Part shown: positions 51,473 through 59,452 of the stretch, piece by piece
Position numbering within the stretch: the first letter of the stretch is position 1
How the letters are laid out: each line of letters begins with the position of its first letter
DNA from: Flexivirga caeni
Lineage (GTDB): Bacteria; Actinomycetota; Actinomycetes; Actinomycetales; Dermatophilaceae
Direction of reading: 5' to 3'
Length of the DNA stretch: 64,000 nt
Assembly: GCF_003724155.1 (NCBI RefSeq)
Contig: NZ_RJJQ01000021.1
Span: forward strand, 1-64,000
Notes under the pieces: generated by a model
What the model was told of the DNA's origin: nothing
Database searches by the model: none
Seen by the model: the letters and a program-made list of their open reading frames with translations, nothing else
Program-made: the position numbers and the translations under genes

Positions 51473-52870
51473 ATGTCCAACCTCGATCTGAGCGGTGGGC
51501 TCGGTGACCAGTTCCAGCAGAACTCCGGCGGCGGGCAGCAACCCGCCCCGGTTCCGCAGCAGCAACCGGTCGCGCCTCAGCAGCCTGCGGCGTCGCAGCC
51601 CGTGCAGACGGCCCCTGCTCCGGCGCCTTCGCTGCCCCCGATGACTGCTCCCGCGGCTGGCGGGCTGGTGCTGGAGGCGCCGAGCCCGGTGCCGGTGATC
51701 CAGGACCAGCAGGCCGTGCAGGCAGTGCCCGTCGCGCCGGAAGCACAGACCGCGCTGCAGCAGAAGGCGCAGGCGTTCGTCACGGAGCTGACCTCGATGG
51801 ACATGAAGGCTCCGTCGTTCACCGAGAAGGTCAACTCGATCGTCAACATGGGCGACACCGAGATCCGCCGTTCCTCGGACGTGTCCAACCGGATGCTGCA
51901 GCGGCCGGCCGCCCAGGCGGGCAAGGACTCCGCGCAGTCGAAGGTGAGCGGCACGCTGATCGACCTGCGCCGCACCATCACCGACCTCGATCCGAACCGC
52001 GCGGACCTCAAGGGCGCCAAGAAGGTGCTCAAGTGGCTGCCCGGCGGCAACAAGATCGAGAACTACTTCATGAAGTACCAGTCGGCGCAGAGCCACCTGG
52101 ACGCCATCATCCGCTCGCTGGCCGCCGGACAGGACGAGTTGCGCAAGGACAACGCCTCCATCGAGGTGGAGCGCAACAACATGTGGCAGGCGATGCAGAA
52201 GCTGGGGGAGTACAACCAGCTCGCCACCGCTCTCGACAGCGCGGTCGAGGGCAAGATCGCCGAGTTGCAGACCGCGGGCCGCAGTGAGGACGCCGACATC
52301 ATGAAGTCGGACGTGCTCTTCGCAGTACGGCAGCGGCGGCAGGACATCATGACGCAGATGGCCGTGTCGGTGCAGGGTTACCTGGCGCTCGACCTGGTGC
52401 GCAAGAACAACCAGGAGCTCATCCGCGGCGTCGACCGCGCGCAGACCACCACGGTCGCCGCGCTGCGCACCGCGATCATCGTCAGCCAGGCGCTCGCGCA
52501 GCAGAAGGTCGTGCTCGACCAGATCACCGCGCTCAACAGCACCACCTCGAACATGATCGAGCAGACCTCCCAGCAGCTGCGCACCCAGGGTGCGGAGATC
52601 AACCAGCAGGCGGCGAGCAGCACGATCGAGATCGACAAGCTGCAGGCGGCGTTCGACAACGTCTTCGCCACGATGGACGCGATCGACCAGTTCCGTTCGC
52701 AGGCAACGCAATCCATGGCGCAGACGATCGGTGCCCTGGAGGGCCAGGTGCAGCGCGCGAAGCCCTACCTCGAGCGCTCCATGCGGGCGCAGGGCATCGA
52801 CGCGACGACTGCGGCGAGCTTCCAGCCGGCGGGCGCTCCGCCCCAGCAGTTGCCGGGCGGCCAGCAGTAA
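51473..52870 (+). CDS. telA: TelA-family tellurite/toxic-anion resistance protein
   Basis: The 465-residue protein opens with a disordered Gln/Pro/Ala-rich region (residues 1-90), then a long alpha-helical TelA/KlaA domain with many predicted coiled-coil stretches: DLRRTITDLDPNRADL, VLKWLPGGNKIENYFMKYQSAQ, and IIVSQALAQQKVVLDQITALN. The C-terminus is again Gln/Pro-rich. TelA proteins act in the cytoplasm in Ter-type stress systems; their biochemical role is not known. Its ATG follows AGGAGG. It opens the Ter gene block, nine bases before the next gene. Confidence 0.9.
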   Translation: MSNLDLSGGLGDQFQQNSGGGQQPAPVPQQQPVAPQQPAASQPVQTAPAPAPSLPPMTAPAAGGLVLEAPSPVPVIQDQQAVQAVPVAPEAQTALQQKAQAFVTELTSMDMKAPSFTEKVNSIVNMGDTEIRRSSDVSNRMLQRPAAQAGKDSAQSKVSGTLIDLRRTITDLDPNRADLKGAKKVLKWLPGGNKIENYFMKYQSAQSHLDAIIRSLAAGQDELRKDNASIEVERNNMWQAMQKLGEYNQLATALDSAVEGKIAELQTAGRSEDADIMKSDVLFAVRQRRQDIMTQMAVSVQGYLALDLVRKNNQELIRGVDRAQTTTVAALRTAIIVSQALAQQKVVLDQITALNSTTSNMIEQTSQQLRTQGAEINQQAASSTIEIDKLQAAFDNVFATMDAIDQFRSQATQSMAQTIGALEGQVQRAKPYLERSMRAQGIDATTAASFQPAGAPPQQLPGGQQ

Positions 52871-52879
52871 GGTCACTGC

Positions 52880-53410
52880 GTGGGATTGCTGTCACGCCTT
52901 TTCGACCCGGACGGGTCAAGCGGCCGGATGCGGGGGCAGGCGCAGGCGCGCTTCGAGTCCGCCACGCAGGCCGTCGCGGACCCGTCCGGTGACTCGGTCG
53001 CGTCGCTGCTGCGCAAGAACCAGTCGCTGATCCTGGAGATCAACAGCAGCGCCGGAGACCTGCCGACGATCGGCGTGGTGCTGGCCAGGGCGGTCACCGA
53101 CACGGTGCGCGAGGTGCTCACCTCGGGTGACGCGGACCGGCTGGACATCGGGGTGCGCGTCGCGATCAACGGCACGCTCACCGACTATCTGCCGGGGTCG
53201 ATCCGGGCGTATGTCGGGGCGATGCGCGCCGCCGGTCCGGGCGGTGTCGACGGCACCGCTGCCACGGACGCGCTGGTGGAGCAGCTGACCACATTGCGAC
53301 GCAGCGTCGAGCAACTGGCGCAGGCCAGCCGGGAGCGCGACTTGCAGTCGTTGCAGGTGCACGGCCGCTTCCTGGAGGACAAGTTCGGCGAGTCCGAGCT
53401 GAACTTGTGA
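52880..53410 (+). CDS. Uncharacterised helical protein of the Ter cluster
   Basis: I do not recognise a named family in this 176-residue protein. It starts at a GTG and begins GLLSRLFDPDG. The middle region is mixed (SLILEINSSAGDLPTIGVVLARAVTDTVREVL, in part), and the C-terminal 45 residues are charged and helical (VEQLTTLRRSVEQLAQASRERDLQ), a likely coiled coil. Position directly after telA and before terD-like genes suggests it works with TelA, perhaps through the coiled coil. No signal peptide or membrane segment is visible. Confidence 0.7.
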   Translation: MGLLSRLFDPDGSSGRMRGQAQARFESATQAVADPSGDSVASLLRKNQSLILEINSSAGDLPTIGVVLARAVTDTVREVLTSGDADRLDIGVRVAINGTLTDYLPGSIRAYVGAMRAAGPGGVDGTAATDALVEQLTTLRRSVEQLAQASRERDLQSLQVHGRFLEDKFGESELNL

Positions 53411-53460
53411 GATTGGGTCGCGGGTGTGGCGGGTTCGGTGTGTTTCGCGTCCCGAAGGCG

Positions 53461-53539
53461 CGACGGTCGCGAGAACGGGACGGGTATGGATGGAACCGGC
53501 GTGATTGAGTGGCGTCCATGAGTAACGACGGTCGCGAGA
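53461..53539. repeat. Pair of CGACGGTCGCGAGA repeats before the first terD-like gene
   Basis: CGACGGTCGCGAGA occurs at 53461-53474 and 53526-53539, 65 bases apart, in the 172-base gap between the helical-protein gene and the terD-like start. Both are followed within a few bases by short G-rich words. The core CGACGGTCG is the same as in the tandem array at 63577-63848, so these may be related sites. Confidence 0.6.
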
Positions 53540-53582
53540 GGATTGCCCGTAAGGGTGGATCCGAGAGTGGAGGGTGTGGATC

Positions 53583-54146
53583 GTGAGCCCGATGGCCAAG
53601 GGCGCCAACATCGCGCTGCAGCGAGAACTGCCTGATCTGCAGGGTGTTGTCTTCGGCGTCGACTGGGACACCGGCGGCGAGCGAGTGCTCGACGACAACC
53701 TCACGCTGCTCACGATCCTGGTCGGCCAGAACGGTATGGCGCTCTCGCCCGATCACGTCGTCTACTTCAACCAGCTGGTGTCGGCCGATCTCTCCACGGC
53801 GCAGCTGCAGCAGGCCCTCGGCGGCGATGACGCGCAGGTCGAGGTCGAACTCACGGCGGTGCCCGACGACGTCAGTAGGATCGTCTTCGCCATCTACCTC
53901 TCCGAAGGCAGCGGCAGCAGCCGGAACCTCGGCCAGCTCAAGCGACTCGTGGTCCGGCTGCTCAATCTCGACGGCGGCGCGTCGATCATCTCCTCGGTCG
54001 ACCTGGCAGAAGGCCTGTCCGCCGAGACCGCACTGAAGCTGGCGGAGCTGTACCGGCTCGGCGGTCAGTGGAAACTGCGCGTTCTCGGGGTGGGCTACTC
54101 CTCCGGGTTGCACGGTCTCGCCCAGGAATTCGGCGTTTCGCTATGA
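53583..54146 (+). CDS. Divergent TerD-domain protein (degenerate calcium site)
   Basis: This 187-residue protein keeps the TerD beta-sandwich pattern (ALQRELPDLQGVVFGVDWDT, DHVVYFNQLVSAD, VELTAVPDDVSRIVFAIYL, AETALKLAELYRLGGQWKLRVLG). It lacks the usual DLDAS and GDNxTGEGxGDDE calcium-binding segments; the matching places read DDNLTLLTI and ALGGDDAQVEVEL. It may therefore be a structural partner rather than a calcium sensor. GTG 53583 follows GGAGG at nine bases; GTG 53574 and ATG 53592 are alternatives. The next gene overlaps by four bases. Confidence 0.8.
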   Translation: MSPMAKGANIALQRELPDLQGVVFGVDWDTGGERVLDDNLTLLTILVGQNGMALSPDHVVYFNQLVSADLSTAQLQQALGGDDAQVEVELTAVPDDVSRIVFAIYLSEGSGSSRNLGQLKRLVVRLLNLDGGASIISSVDLAEGLSAETALKLAELYRLGGQWKLRVLGVGYSSGLHGLAQEFGVSL

Positions 54147-55138
54147 CCATCCGCACCGATCTTCCCTACCTGCGCGCTCGCAGCCTGCGGGCCGCGCAGC
54201 CGGCGCCGCCCGCGCCTGCTGTCAGTCCCTCGCCCGATCTCGCCGACGTCGCTGGTTCAGTCGCGGAGCAGCCAAGTGCTTCGCTGGACCTGAGCGCCCC
54301 AGTAGTCCCGAGCCCAGCACAACCGCCGAGTGCATCGCTGGACCTGAGCGCACCGAGCGCACCCGCCGCTCCCGCCGTGAGCGCCTCGCTCGACCTCGGC
54401 GACAGCGCACCGCCGACCCCGCCCGCTGGCACCCCACCCGCCGGAACCTCCCTCACGCTTTTCGACGAAACACCCGCGACCCCGCCGGGCGGCACGTCGT
54501 TGTCACTGGACGCGCCGAGCCAGGCTCCGGCCGCACCGTCCCGGTCGCCGCACGGACATACCCGCACCGCCGACCACGGCCTCGGACTGCCGACCATCAA
54601 CGCCGGGGAGCGCCGGCCGATGACCGAGAACGAGCCGGTGGTGGAGTTGACCCGCATGCAGTCCGCGGCGGGCGGTCTCGACGCCAAGGTCGCCGTGTCC
54701 AACCCCTCCGAAGTCATCCTCGGACTGGTCTTCGAAACCGGTGACAGTCGCGAATCCCTCGTACTGCCAGGCCTTTCCCAGCAGGGTCCGGATCCGCGCC
54801 GGCCGATCTTCCGGGCCACCACCAGCGGCGTGGCGGTCAACCTGCGACGCATCACCGACATACACCGCCTGGTGCTCTTCGCCGTTCCCACCCGGCCCAG
54901 CAAACAGTTGCCCGGAGGCACGGTGACCGTCACGACATACGGCGAATCCCGCCTCGAGATCCCGCTCGTGGCCGGGCCGACCCTCGGCGCCCAGGCGCTG
55001 CTCACCGGCTACGTCGTGGAGGGCCGGCTGGTCCTGCGCGCCGAGCACGACCCCTACTCCGGGACGCTGCAGCAGATCTGCGCCGCATACGGTTATCGCG
55101 AGATCTCCTGGCGCGACCCCTACACCCCGCTCGTCTGA
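54143..55138 (+). CDS. TerD-related protein with repeated SLxL motifs in a Pro/Ala-rich N-terminal region
   Basis: The 331-residue product has two parts. Residues 1-160 are Pro/Ala/Ser-rich and carry five short repeats: ASLDLSAP twice, ASLDLGD, TSLTLF and TSLSLD. Residues about 170-331 form a beta-rich domain ([57 protein letters not shown]) that I take to be a distant TerD/stress-protein relative. The SLxL words resemble the [11 protein letters not shown] start of TerD, so they may be docking strands. No signal peptide. It is coupled to the gene upstream by an ATGA overlap. Confidence 0.7.
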   Translation: MTIRTDLPYLRARSLRAAQPAPPAPAVSPSPDLADVAGSVAEQPSASLDLSAPVVPSPAQPPSASLDLSAPSAPAAPAVSASLDLGDSAPPTPPAGTPPAGTSLTLFDETPATPPGGTSLSLDAPSQAPAAPSRSPHGHTRTADHGLGLPTINAGERRPMTENEPVVELTRMQSAAGGLDAKVAVSNPSEVILGLVFETGDSRESLVLPGLSQQGPDPRRPIFRATTSGVAVNLRRITDIHRLVLFAVPTRPSKQLPGGTVTVTTYGESRLEIPLVAGPTLGAQALLTGYVVEGRLVLRAEHDPYSGTLQQICAAYGYREISWRDPYTPLV

Positions 55139-55166
55139 CGAGCATCGACACCGAAAGGAAATCACC

Positions 55167-55754
55167 ATGGCAGTCAGCCTCAGCAAGGGCGGCAACATTT
55201 CGCTGGAGAAGGCCGCGCCGGGTATGACGAACGCCGTCATCGGCCTCGGCTGGGACCCCCGCACCACCGACGGAGCACCGTTCGACCTGGACGCCTCTGT
55301 CCTGCTGCTCGCCGATAACGGCCGGGTGCGCGGCGACTCCGACTTCGTCTTCTACAACAACCTGACCGGCGACAACGGTGCCGTGCAGCACCAGGGCGAC
55401 AACCGCACCGGCGAGGGCGAGGGCGACGACGAGCAGATCAACGTCTCGCTCGCGCAGGTCTCCCCCGACGTGCAGCGCATCGTGGTCGTCGCGTCCATCG
55501 ACCAGGCCGACGCGCGCGGGCAGAACTTCGGCCAGGTCGCCGACGCCTACATCCGCATCTACGACGCCGACGACCCGCACAACAGCACCAAGGGCGTCCG
55601 CTTCGACCTCGGCGAGGACGCCTCCACCGAGACCGCGCTGATCTTCGGCGAGCTCTACCGCAACGGCGGCGAGTGGAAGTTTCGCGCCATCGCCCAGGGG
55701 TATGCCGGAGGCCTCGCCAGCGTCATCACGCAGTTCGGCCTGCAGGTGGGATAA
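55167..55754 (+). CDS. terD: TerD/TerE family calcium-binding stress protein
   Basis: A canonical 195-residue TerD protein. It starts [15 protein letters not shown], has the calcium-site strands [10 protein letters not shown] and DFVFYNN, the acidic loop [19 protein letters not shown], and ends [21 protein letters not shown]. TerD proteins bind two calcium ions in a beta sandwich and take part in resistance to tellurite, oxidative stress and phage. It starts after GAAAGGAAATCACC. It follows the SLxL protein by 28 bases. Confidence 0.93.
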   Translation: MAVSLSKGGNISLEKAAPGMTNAVIGLGWDPRTTDGAPFDLDASVLLLADNGRVRGDSDFVFYNNLTGDNGAVQHQGDNRTGEGEGDDEQINVSLAQVSPDVQRIVVVASIDQADARGQNFGQVADAYIRIYDADDPHNSTKGVRFDLGEDASTETALIFGELYRNGGEWKFRAIAQGYAGGLASVITQFGLQVG

Positions 55755-56026
55755 ACCGCCCCACGAAGTTTCTCCTCCGCTGCGCTGCGCCCAACGAAGT
55801 TCTCCGCTCGTGCCTCGCTCCGATACGTCGCCGGGACCCGCAACCCCGATTACTTCGCGGGGACCCCGACCACGGGATGGAGTTACCTGCGGAACCCCGG
55901 ACCACGGATCGTCGTTGGGCTGCACGGAGCATTATTCCGGCCGGCGGCGAAACCGTGGACCGGGATTGTGCGTCATACCTGCACCACACCCACTTGACCC
56001 CGTCACGTCGAGAAGAGCACACCGTT
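55755..56026. other. Intergenic region with short degenerate repeats before the TerC-like gene
   Basis: These 272 bases contain no gene that I can support. They hold two near-copies of CCAACGAAGTTCTCC (about 55760 and 55790) and two of CGGGGACCCCGACCACGGGA (about 55858 and 55889, the second with substitutions). The downstream gene starts at a TTG, so this region probably holds its own promoter. Confidence 0.5.
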
Positions 56027-57160
56027 TTGCAAGCCTTGAAGCACTTCCGCATCGATTTCGTCATCACGGTGATCGTGCTGGCCGTCGCGTTCCTCTATGA
56101 CAACTGGACCGGCGTCGGCCTCTGCGCGATCCTGATCGTGGTCGAGATCGTCTTCTCGTTCGACAATGCCGCGGTCAACGCCAAATACCTGACGCGGCTC
56201 AACCCGTTCTGGCAGCGTATGTTCCTGACGGTCGGTGTGCTGGTCGCCGTCTTCGGGATGCGGCTGATCTTCCCGTTCATCATCGTCTGTCTGTCCGGGT
56301 CGATCAGCCCGTGGCGGGCGCTGCACCTGGCGCTGGAGAAGGGCGACCCGCACACCCCGGGCACCTACGGCTACATCCTCACCGAGGCGCACCCGGCGAT
56401 CGCGGCCTTCGGCGGCATGTTCCTGCTGCTGCTCTTCCTGGACTTCATGTTCGACGAGGACCGGGAGATCCACTGGCTCGCCTGGATCGAGCGGCCGCTG
56501 CAGCGGCTCGGCCGGCTCGACGTGCTGTCGGTGATCATCGCCGGTCTGTTCCTGCTGGTCGCGAGCGAGACGCTGGTGCACGAGACGCACGTGCACACGG
56601 CCGTGCAGATGCGCTCGATCGTCCTCTTCTCCGGGCTGCTCGGCATCATCCTCTACCTCGCGGTGAGCGGCATGTCGACGATGATGGAGGCCCGCGAAGA
56701 GGCCAAGGATCACGAGTTCGAGGAAGCCGACGCGCACGCCTCGACCGGCCAGACCCTGCTGTTGGCGGGCAAGGCCGCGTTCTCGATGTTCCTCTTCCTG
56801 GAGGTGCTCGACGCGACGTTCTCCTTCGACGGTGTCATCGGCGCGTTCGCCATCACCCCCGACCCGATCCTGATCATGCTAGGCCTGGGCGTCGGCGCGA
56901 TGTACGTCCGGTCGATGACCATCTACCTGGTCCGCCAGGGCACCCTTGCCGAATACCGCTTCCTGGAGAACGGCGCCCACTGGGCGATCGGCGCGCTCGC
57001 CGTCATGCTGGTGCTCAGCATCCGCTTCGACCTGGGCGAGTTCGTGATCGGCGGCATCGGCATCGCCTTCATCCTGGCCGCCTGGGTCAGTTCGGTCCGG
57101 GCCAACAAGCGCGACGCCGAGATCGAGGAATCCGGCGAACCCGAAACCGCATCCGTATGA
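56027..57160 (+). CDS. TerC-like integral membrane protein (DUF475 family)
   Basis: A protein of 377 residues from TTG 56027 (TTG 56036 is an alternative) with about eight to nine membrane spans. The TerC/DUF475 signature appears twice: EIVFSFDNAAVNAKYL near residue 39 and EVLDATFSFDGVIGAFAIT near 258. Conserved acidic residues lie within helices, as in metal-transporting TerC/Alx proteins. A His-containing loop ETLVHETHVHTAVQM and an acidic EAREEAKDHEFEEADAH lie between. It may handle a metal ion for the Ter system at the membrane. The long frame upstream has no ATG/GTG start giving a better N-terminus. Confidence 0.85.
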   Translation: MQALKHFRIDFVITVIVLAVAFLYDNWTGVGLCAILIVVEIVFSFDNAAVNAKYLTRLNPFWQRMFLTVGVLVAVFGMRLIFPFIIVCLSGSISPWRALHLALEKGDPHTPGTYGYILTEAHPAIAAFGGMFLLLLFLDFMFDEDREIHWLAWIERPLQRLGRLDVLSVIIAGLFLLVASETLVHETHVHTAVQMRSIVLFSGLLGIILYLAVSGMSTMMEAREEAKDHEFEEADAHASTGQTLLLAGKAAFSMFLFLEVLDATFSFDGVIGAFAITPDPILIMLGLGVGAMYVRSMTIYLVRQGTLAEYRFLENGAHWAIGALAVMLVLSIRFDLGEFVIGGIGIAFILAAWVSSVRANKRDAEIEESGEPETASV

Positions 57161-57212
57161 CGCATCACAAACCCGACGATCACCTCCCACGGTGGGGTGG
57201 AGGAGAAATCAG

Positions 57213-57803
57213 ATGAGCATCAACCTGTCCAAAGGCCAGACCGTCGACCTGCGCAAACAGGACGGCGGCAACCTCAGCCGGGTTCGCATGGGCCTCGGCT
57301 GGGACGTCAAGACGATCACCAAGAAGACGCTCTTCGGCGGCACCAAGCAGGTGCAGCGAGCGATCGACCTGGACGCCTCCGCGCTCGTCATCGGCGGCGG
57401 CCGGGTGCTGGACACCGTCTACTTCGGCAAGCTGCGGTCCAGCGACGGCGCAATCCAGCACACCGGCGACAACCTGACCGGTGAGGGCGACGGCGACGAC
57501 GAGTCGATCAACGTCGACCTCGGTGCGGTGCACCCGTCGGTCGAGCACATCGTCTTCGTCGTCAACTCCTACAGCGGTGAGAACTTCACCGAGATCGACA
57601 ACGCCGTGGTCCGGGTCGTCGACTCGATGGCCGGCGATGCTGAGCTGGCGCGATTCCAGCTGACCGGCTCGGGCACGCACACCGCGCTGGTGATGGCTCG
57701 CGTGTCCCGCACACCGGCCGGCTGGTCCTTCACCGCGATCGGCGCGCCCGGCAACGGCCGCACCGCCCGCGACCTCGAGCCGCTGGCGCTCAGCGTCCTC
57801 TGA
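57213..57803 (+). CDS. TerD-family calcium-binding protein, second canonical copy
   Basis: A 196-residue TerD protein: start MSINLSKGQTVDLRKQ, then MGLGWDVKTITKKTLFGG, calcium-site AIDLDASALVI, and acidic loop GDNLTGEGDGDDESINVDL. The C-terminal strands are LVMARVSRTPAGWSFTAIG. The basic insert KTITKKTLFGGTKQVQR distinguishes it from the copy at 55167. ATG 57213 follows GGAGGAGA at six bases. The sequence places it with TerZ/TerA-like members rather than TerE. Confidence 0.92.
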   Translation: MSINLSKGQTVDLRKQDGGNLSRVRMGLGWDVKTITKKTLFGGTKQVQRAIDLDASALVIGGGRVLDTVYFGKLRSSDGAIQHTGDNLTGEGDGDDESINVDLGAVHPSVEHIVFVVNSYSGENFTEIDNAVVRVVDSMAGDAELARFQLTGSGTHTALVMARVSRTPAGWSFTAIGAPGNGRTARDLEPLALSVL

Positions 57804-57822
57804 CGCCGAGTCTCGATTTCGT

Positions 57823-58512
57823 ATGACGACCGCGGCGCCCCGCCGCGCCGCAATCCCGGCCGGCGTCAGCCTCGACATCTGGGGCACGCTGCTGGCCAGT
57901 GACCCGGAGTTCAAGCCGGCGCGCAACCGCATGCTGCGGGACGCGCTCGCGCCTGGCGTGCCGGCCGACGTGTTCGACACCGCCGTGCGTGCGGCCGACC
58001 GCGCCGTCGACGAGCGCTGTGTGCGGTTGGGCGCCGACATCGGCTTCGCGGGCCGGATCGAGGCGGCGCTGGTCGCCCTCGGCCTGCCGACGGAGCAGGT
58101 CGCGGCACGCGCCGGCGAACTCGTCGCGGCCCAGGAGGAGCTGGCGCTGGCACACCCACCGCGGCCGTTGCACGTGGAACTTCCCGCCGCGGTGTCCGCG
58201 CTGCCGATGCCGGTCGTGCTGACCAGCAACACCGGCATGCTGCCGGGTGAGCTGATGCGAAAGCTGTTGGTGCCGGCCGGTTTCGGCGGTCTACCGGGGG
58301 TCTTCTCCAATGAGGTCGGCGTCGCCAAACCGCACCCTGAGGTCTTCGCGCAGGCGTGCGCCGTTCTCGGCCTGCCGCCCGCCCGGGTGAGGCACGTCGG
58401 TGACAACCCGGACGCCGACATGGTCGGCGCACGGGCAGTGGGTATGACGGCGGAGCTGGTGCGACCCGACGGTGTGTCGACGCTGCGGGTTCTGCGAGGG
58501 CTGCAGCCGTGA
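57823..58512 (+). CDS. HAD-superfamily enzyme of the Ter biosynthetic module
   Basis: The 229-residue HAD protein has motif I SLDIWGTLL (D18-I-W20-G-T22), in which the usual second aspartate is tryptophan. Motif II is VVLTSNTG, motif III lysine is in GVAKPHPEVF, and motif IV VGDNPDADMVGARAVGM. The Trp at the acid/base position is unusual for a phosphatase and may indicate an altered reaction. HAD enzymes next to phosphoribosyltransferases are a known part of Ter gene neighbourhoods, proposed (Anantharaman, Iyer and Aravind) to make a nucleoside-like metabolite. It overlaps the first PRTase gene by four bases. Confidence 0.8.
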   Translation: MTTAAPRRAAIPAGVSLDIWGTLLASDPEFKPARNRMLRDALAPGVPADVFDTAVRAADRAVDERCVRLGADIGFAGRIEAALVALGLPTEQVAARAGELVAAQEELALAHPPRPLHVELPAAVSALPMPVVLTSNTGMLPGELMRKLLVPAGFGGLPGVFSNEVGVAKPHPEVFAQACAVLGLPPARVRHVGDNPDADMVGARAVGMTAELVRPDGVSTLRVLRGLQP

Positions 58513-59381
58513 CGGGCGCACTCGCAGAGGTCCGCCAGGTGGTCGCGCATCCGCTGACCGGCAGCGCACGTACCCCGGCCGACGCGGTAACCGGGCGCGC
58601 CTTCGACACGCGCACCTATTCGCTGATGAAGCATGGCGACCTGCCCTCGACTCGCACGCTGGGTGCCGAGCTCGGTGCCGCCTTGCTGACCGCCCATCCG
58701 TGGCTGACGACCACGGACCGGCCGATCGTGCTTCCGGTGGCCTACCTGGTCGCGCGGCCGGCCTGCTACTACCTGGCGATCGCGGTGCGCGACGCGGTGA
58801 ACGCGGTCCGTGGCGACCACGGCGCGGCGCACGTCATACACGTCCGGAAGGATTCGGTCACCCACATCGACTACGCCGCATCGTCCGAGCAGGACCGGCG
58901 AAACGATCTGGCGAGCATCGGATTTCGGCTCACCGAACCGGTGCGCGACGCCATCGCGATCGTCGTCGACGACGTGCGCGTGACCGGCCTCGCGGAGCAG
59001 GTGATGGTGGATCTGCTGCAGGACAACGGTGTGGGACAGGTCGTCACGGCATACGTCGCCACCTGCGACGAACAGCTGGCCGCCGACCCGAGGGTGGAGG
59101 CGGCGCTCAACCACGCGCAGGTGCGCTCCGTCTTCGACATGCTGCCGTCGGTACGGCGCGGCGACTTCGTGCCCACCATCCGGTTCCTCAAGCGGCTGCT
59201 CGCCGAACCCGGCATCGCCGACTTCCTCGCGCAATGCCCGGCCGACCTGGTGGCGCGCTTCCGGGCCGACGCCGAGGCGACCGGCCCAGCGTTCCTCGCC
59301 GGCTACCCGCACGGAACGGCAGCGTTGCGTGCGGAGTCCGAGCGCCGGCCGGTCACCGCGGCGGAAGGAGTATGCCGATGA
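58509..59381 (+). CDS. Ter-cluster phosphoribosyltransferase-like protein 1
   Basis: A 290-residue protein related to the PRTase family of Ter operons (StiP-related). The N-terminal segment YSLMKHGD lies at 37-44. A Rossmann-like middle (IVLPVAYLVARPACYYLAIAV) leads to the PRPP-loop-like IVVDDVRVTG, with DDVRVTG at 154-160. Type I PRTases bind PRPP through a D-D/E-x-x-x-T-G loop, which fits. The N-terminal YSxxKHGD is shared with the next PRTase but is not part of standard PRTases. GTG start overlaps the HAD stop. It probably acts on a base or an analogue not known at present. Confidence 0.75.
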   Translation: MTGALAEVRQVVAHPLTGSARTPADAVTGRAFDTRTYSLMKHGDLPSTRTLGAELGAALLTAHPWLTTTDRPIVLPVAYLVARPACYYLAIAVRDAVNAVRGDHGAAHVIHVRKDSVTHIDYAASSEQDRRNDLASIGFRLTEPVRDAIAIVVDDVRVTGLAEQVMVDLLQDNGVGQVVTAYVATCDEQLAADPRVEAALNHAQVRSVFDMLPSVRRGDFVPTIRFLKRLLAEPGIADFLAQCPADLVARFRADAEATGPAFLAGYPHGTAALRAESERRPVTAAEGVCR

Positions 59382-59452
59382 GCGAGCGCAGCGAGCGACC
59401 ACAAGGGCTCAAGGCGAATCGCCGCACCCGACGCAGGAGGGCGCGGCGATGA
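59378..59452 (+). CDS. Possible 24-codon basic leader/small protein between the PRTase genes
   Basis: An ATG at 59378 with GAAGGAG seven bases upstream opens a 24-residue frame starting MSERSERPQGLK and ending NRRTRRRRARR. It overlaps the PRTase 1 stop by four bases (ATGA) and its own TGA overlaps the PRTase 2 ATG by four bases. The ribosome site, the two overlaps and continuous reading make translation plausible. It may only couple translation of the two PRTases, or it may be a nucleic-acid-binding micro-protein. The SERSER start is common in actinobacterial AGCGAGCGCAGCGAGCG-type repeats, which weakens the case. Confidence 0.4.
   Translation: MSERSERPQGLKANRRTRRRRARR

Noticed and set aside
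57180-59402. A 740-codon minus-strand frame across the TerD, HAD and PRTase genes
   Set aside because: Low-complexity Arg/Gly/Pro composition typical of GC-rich antisense frames; plus-strand genes have clear motifs and coupled starts.
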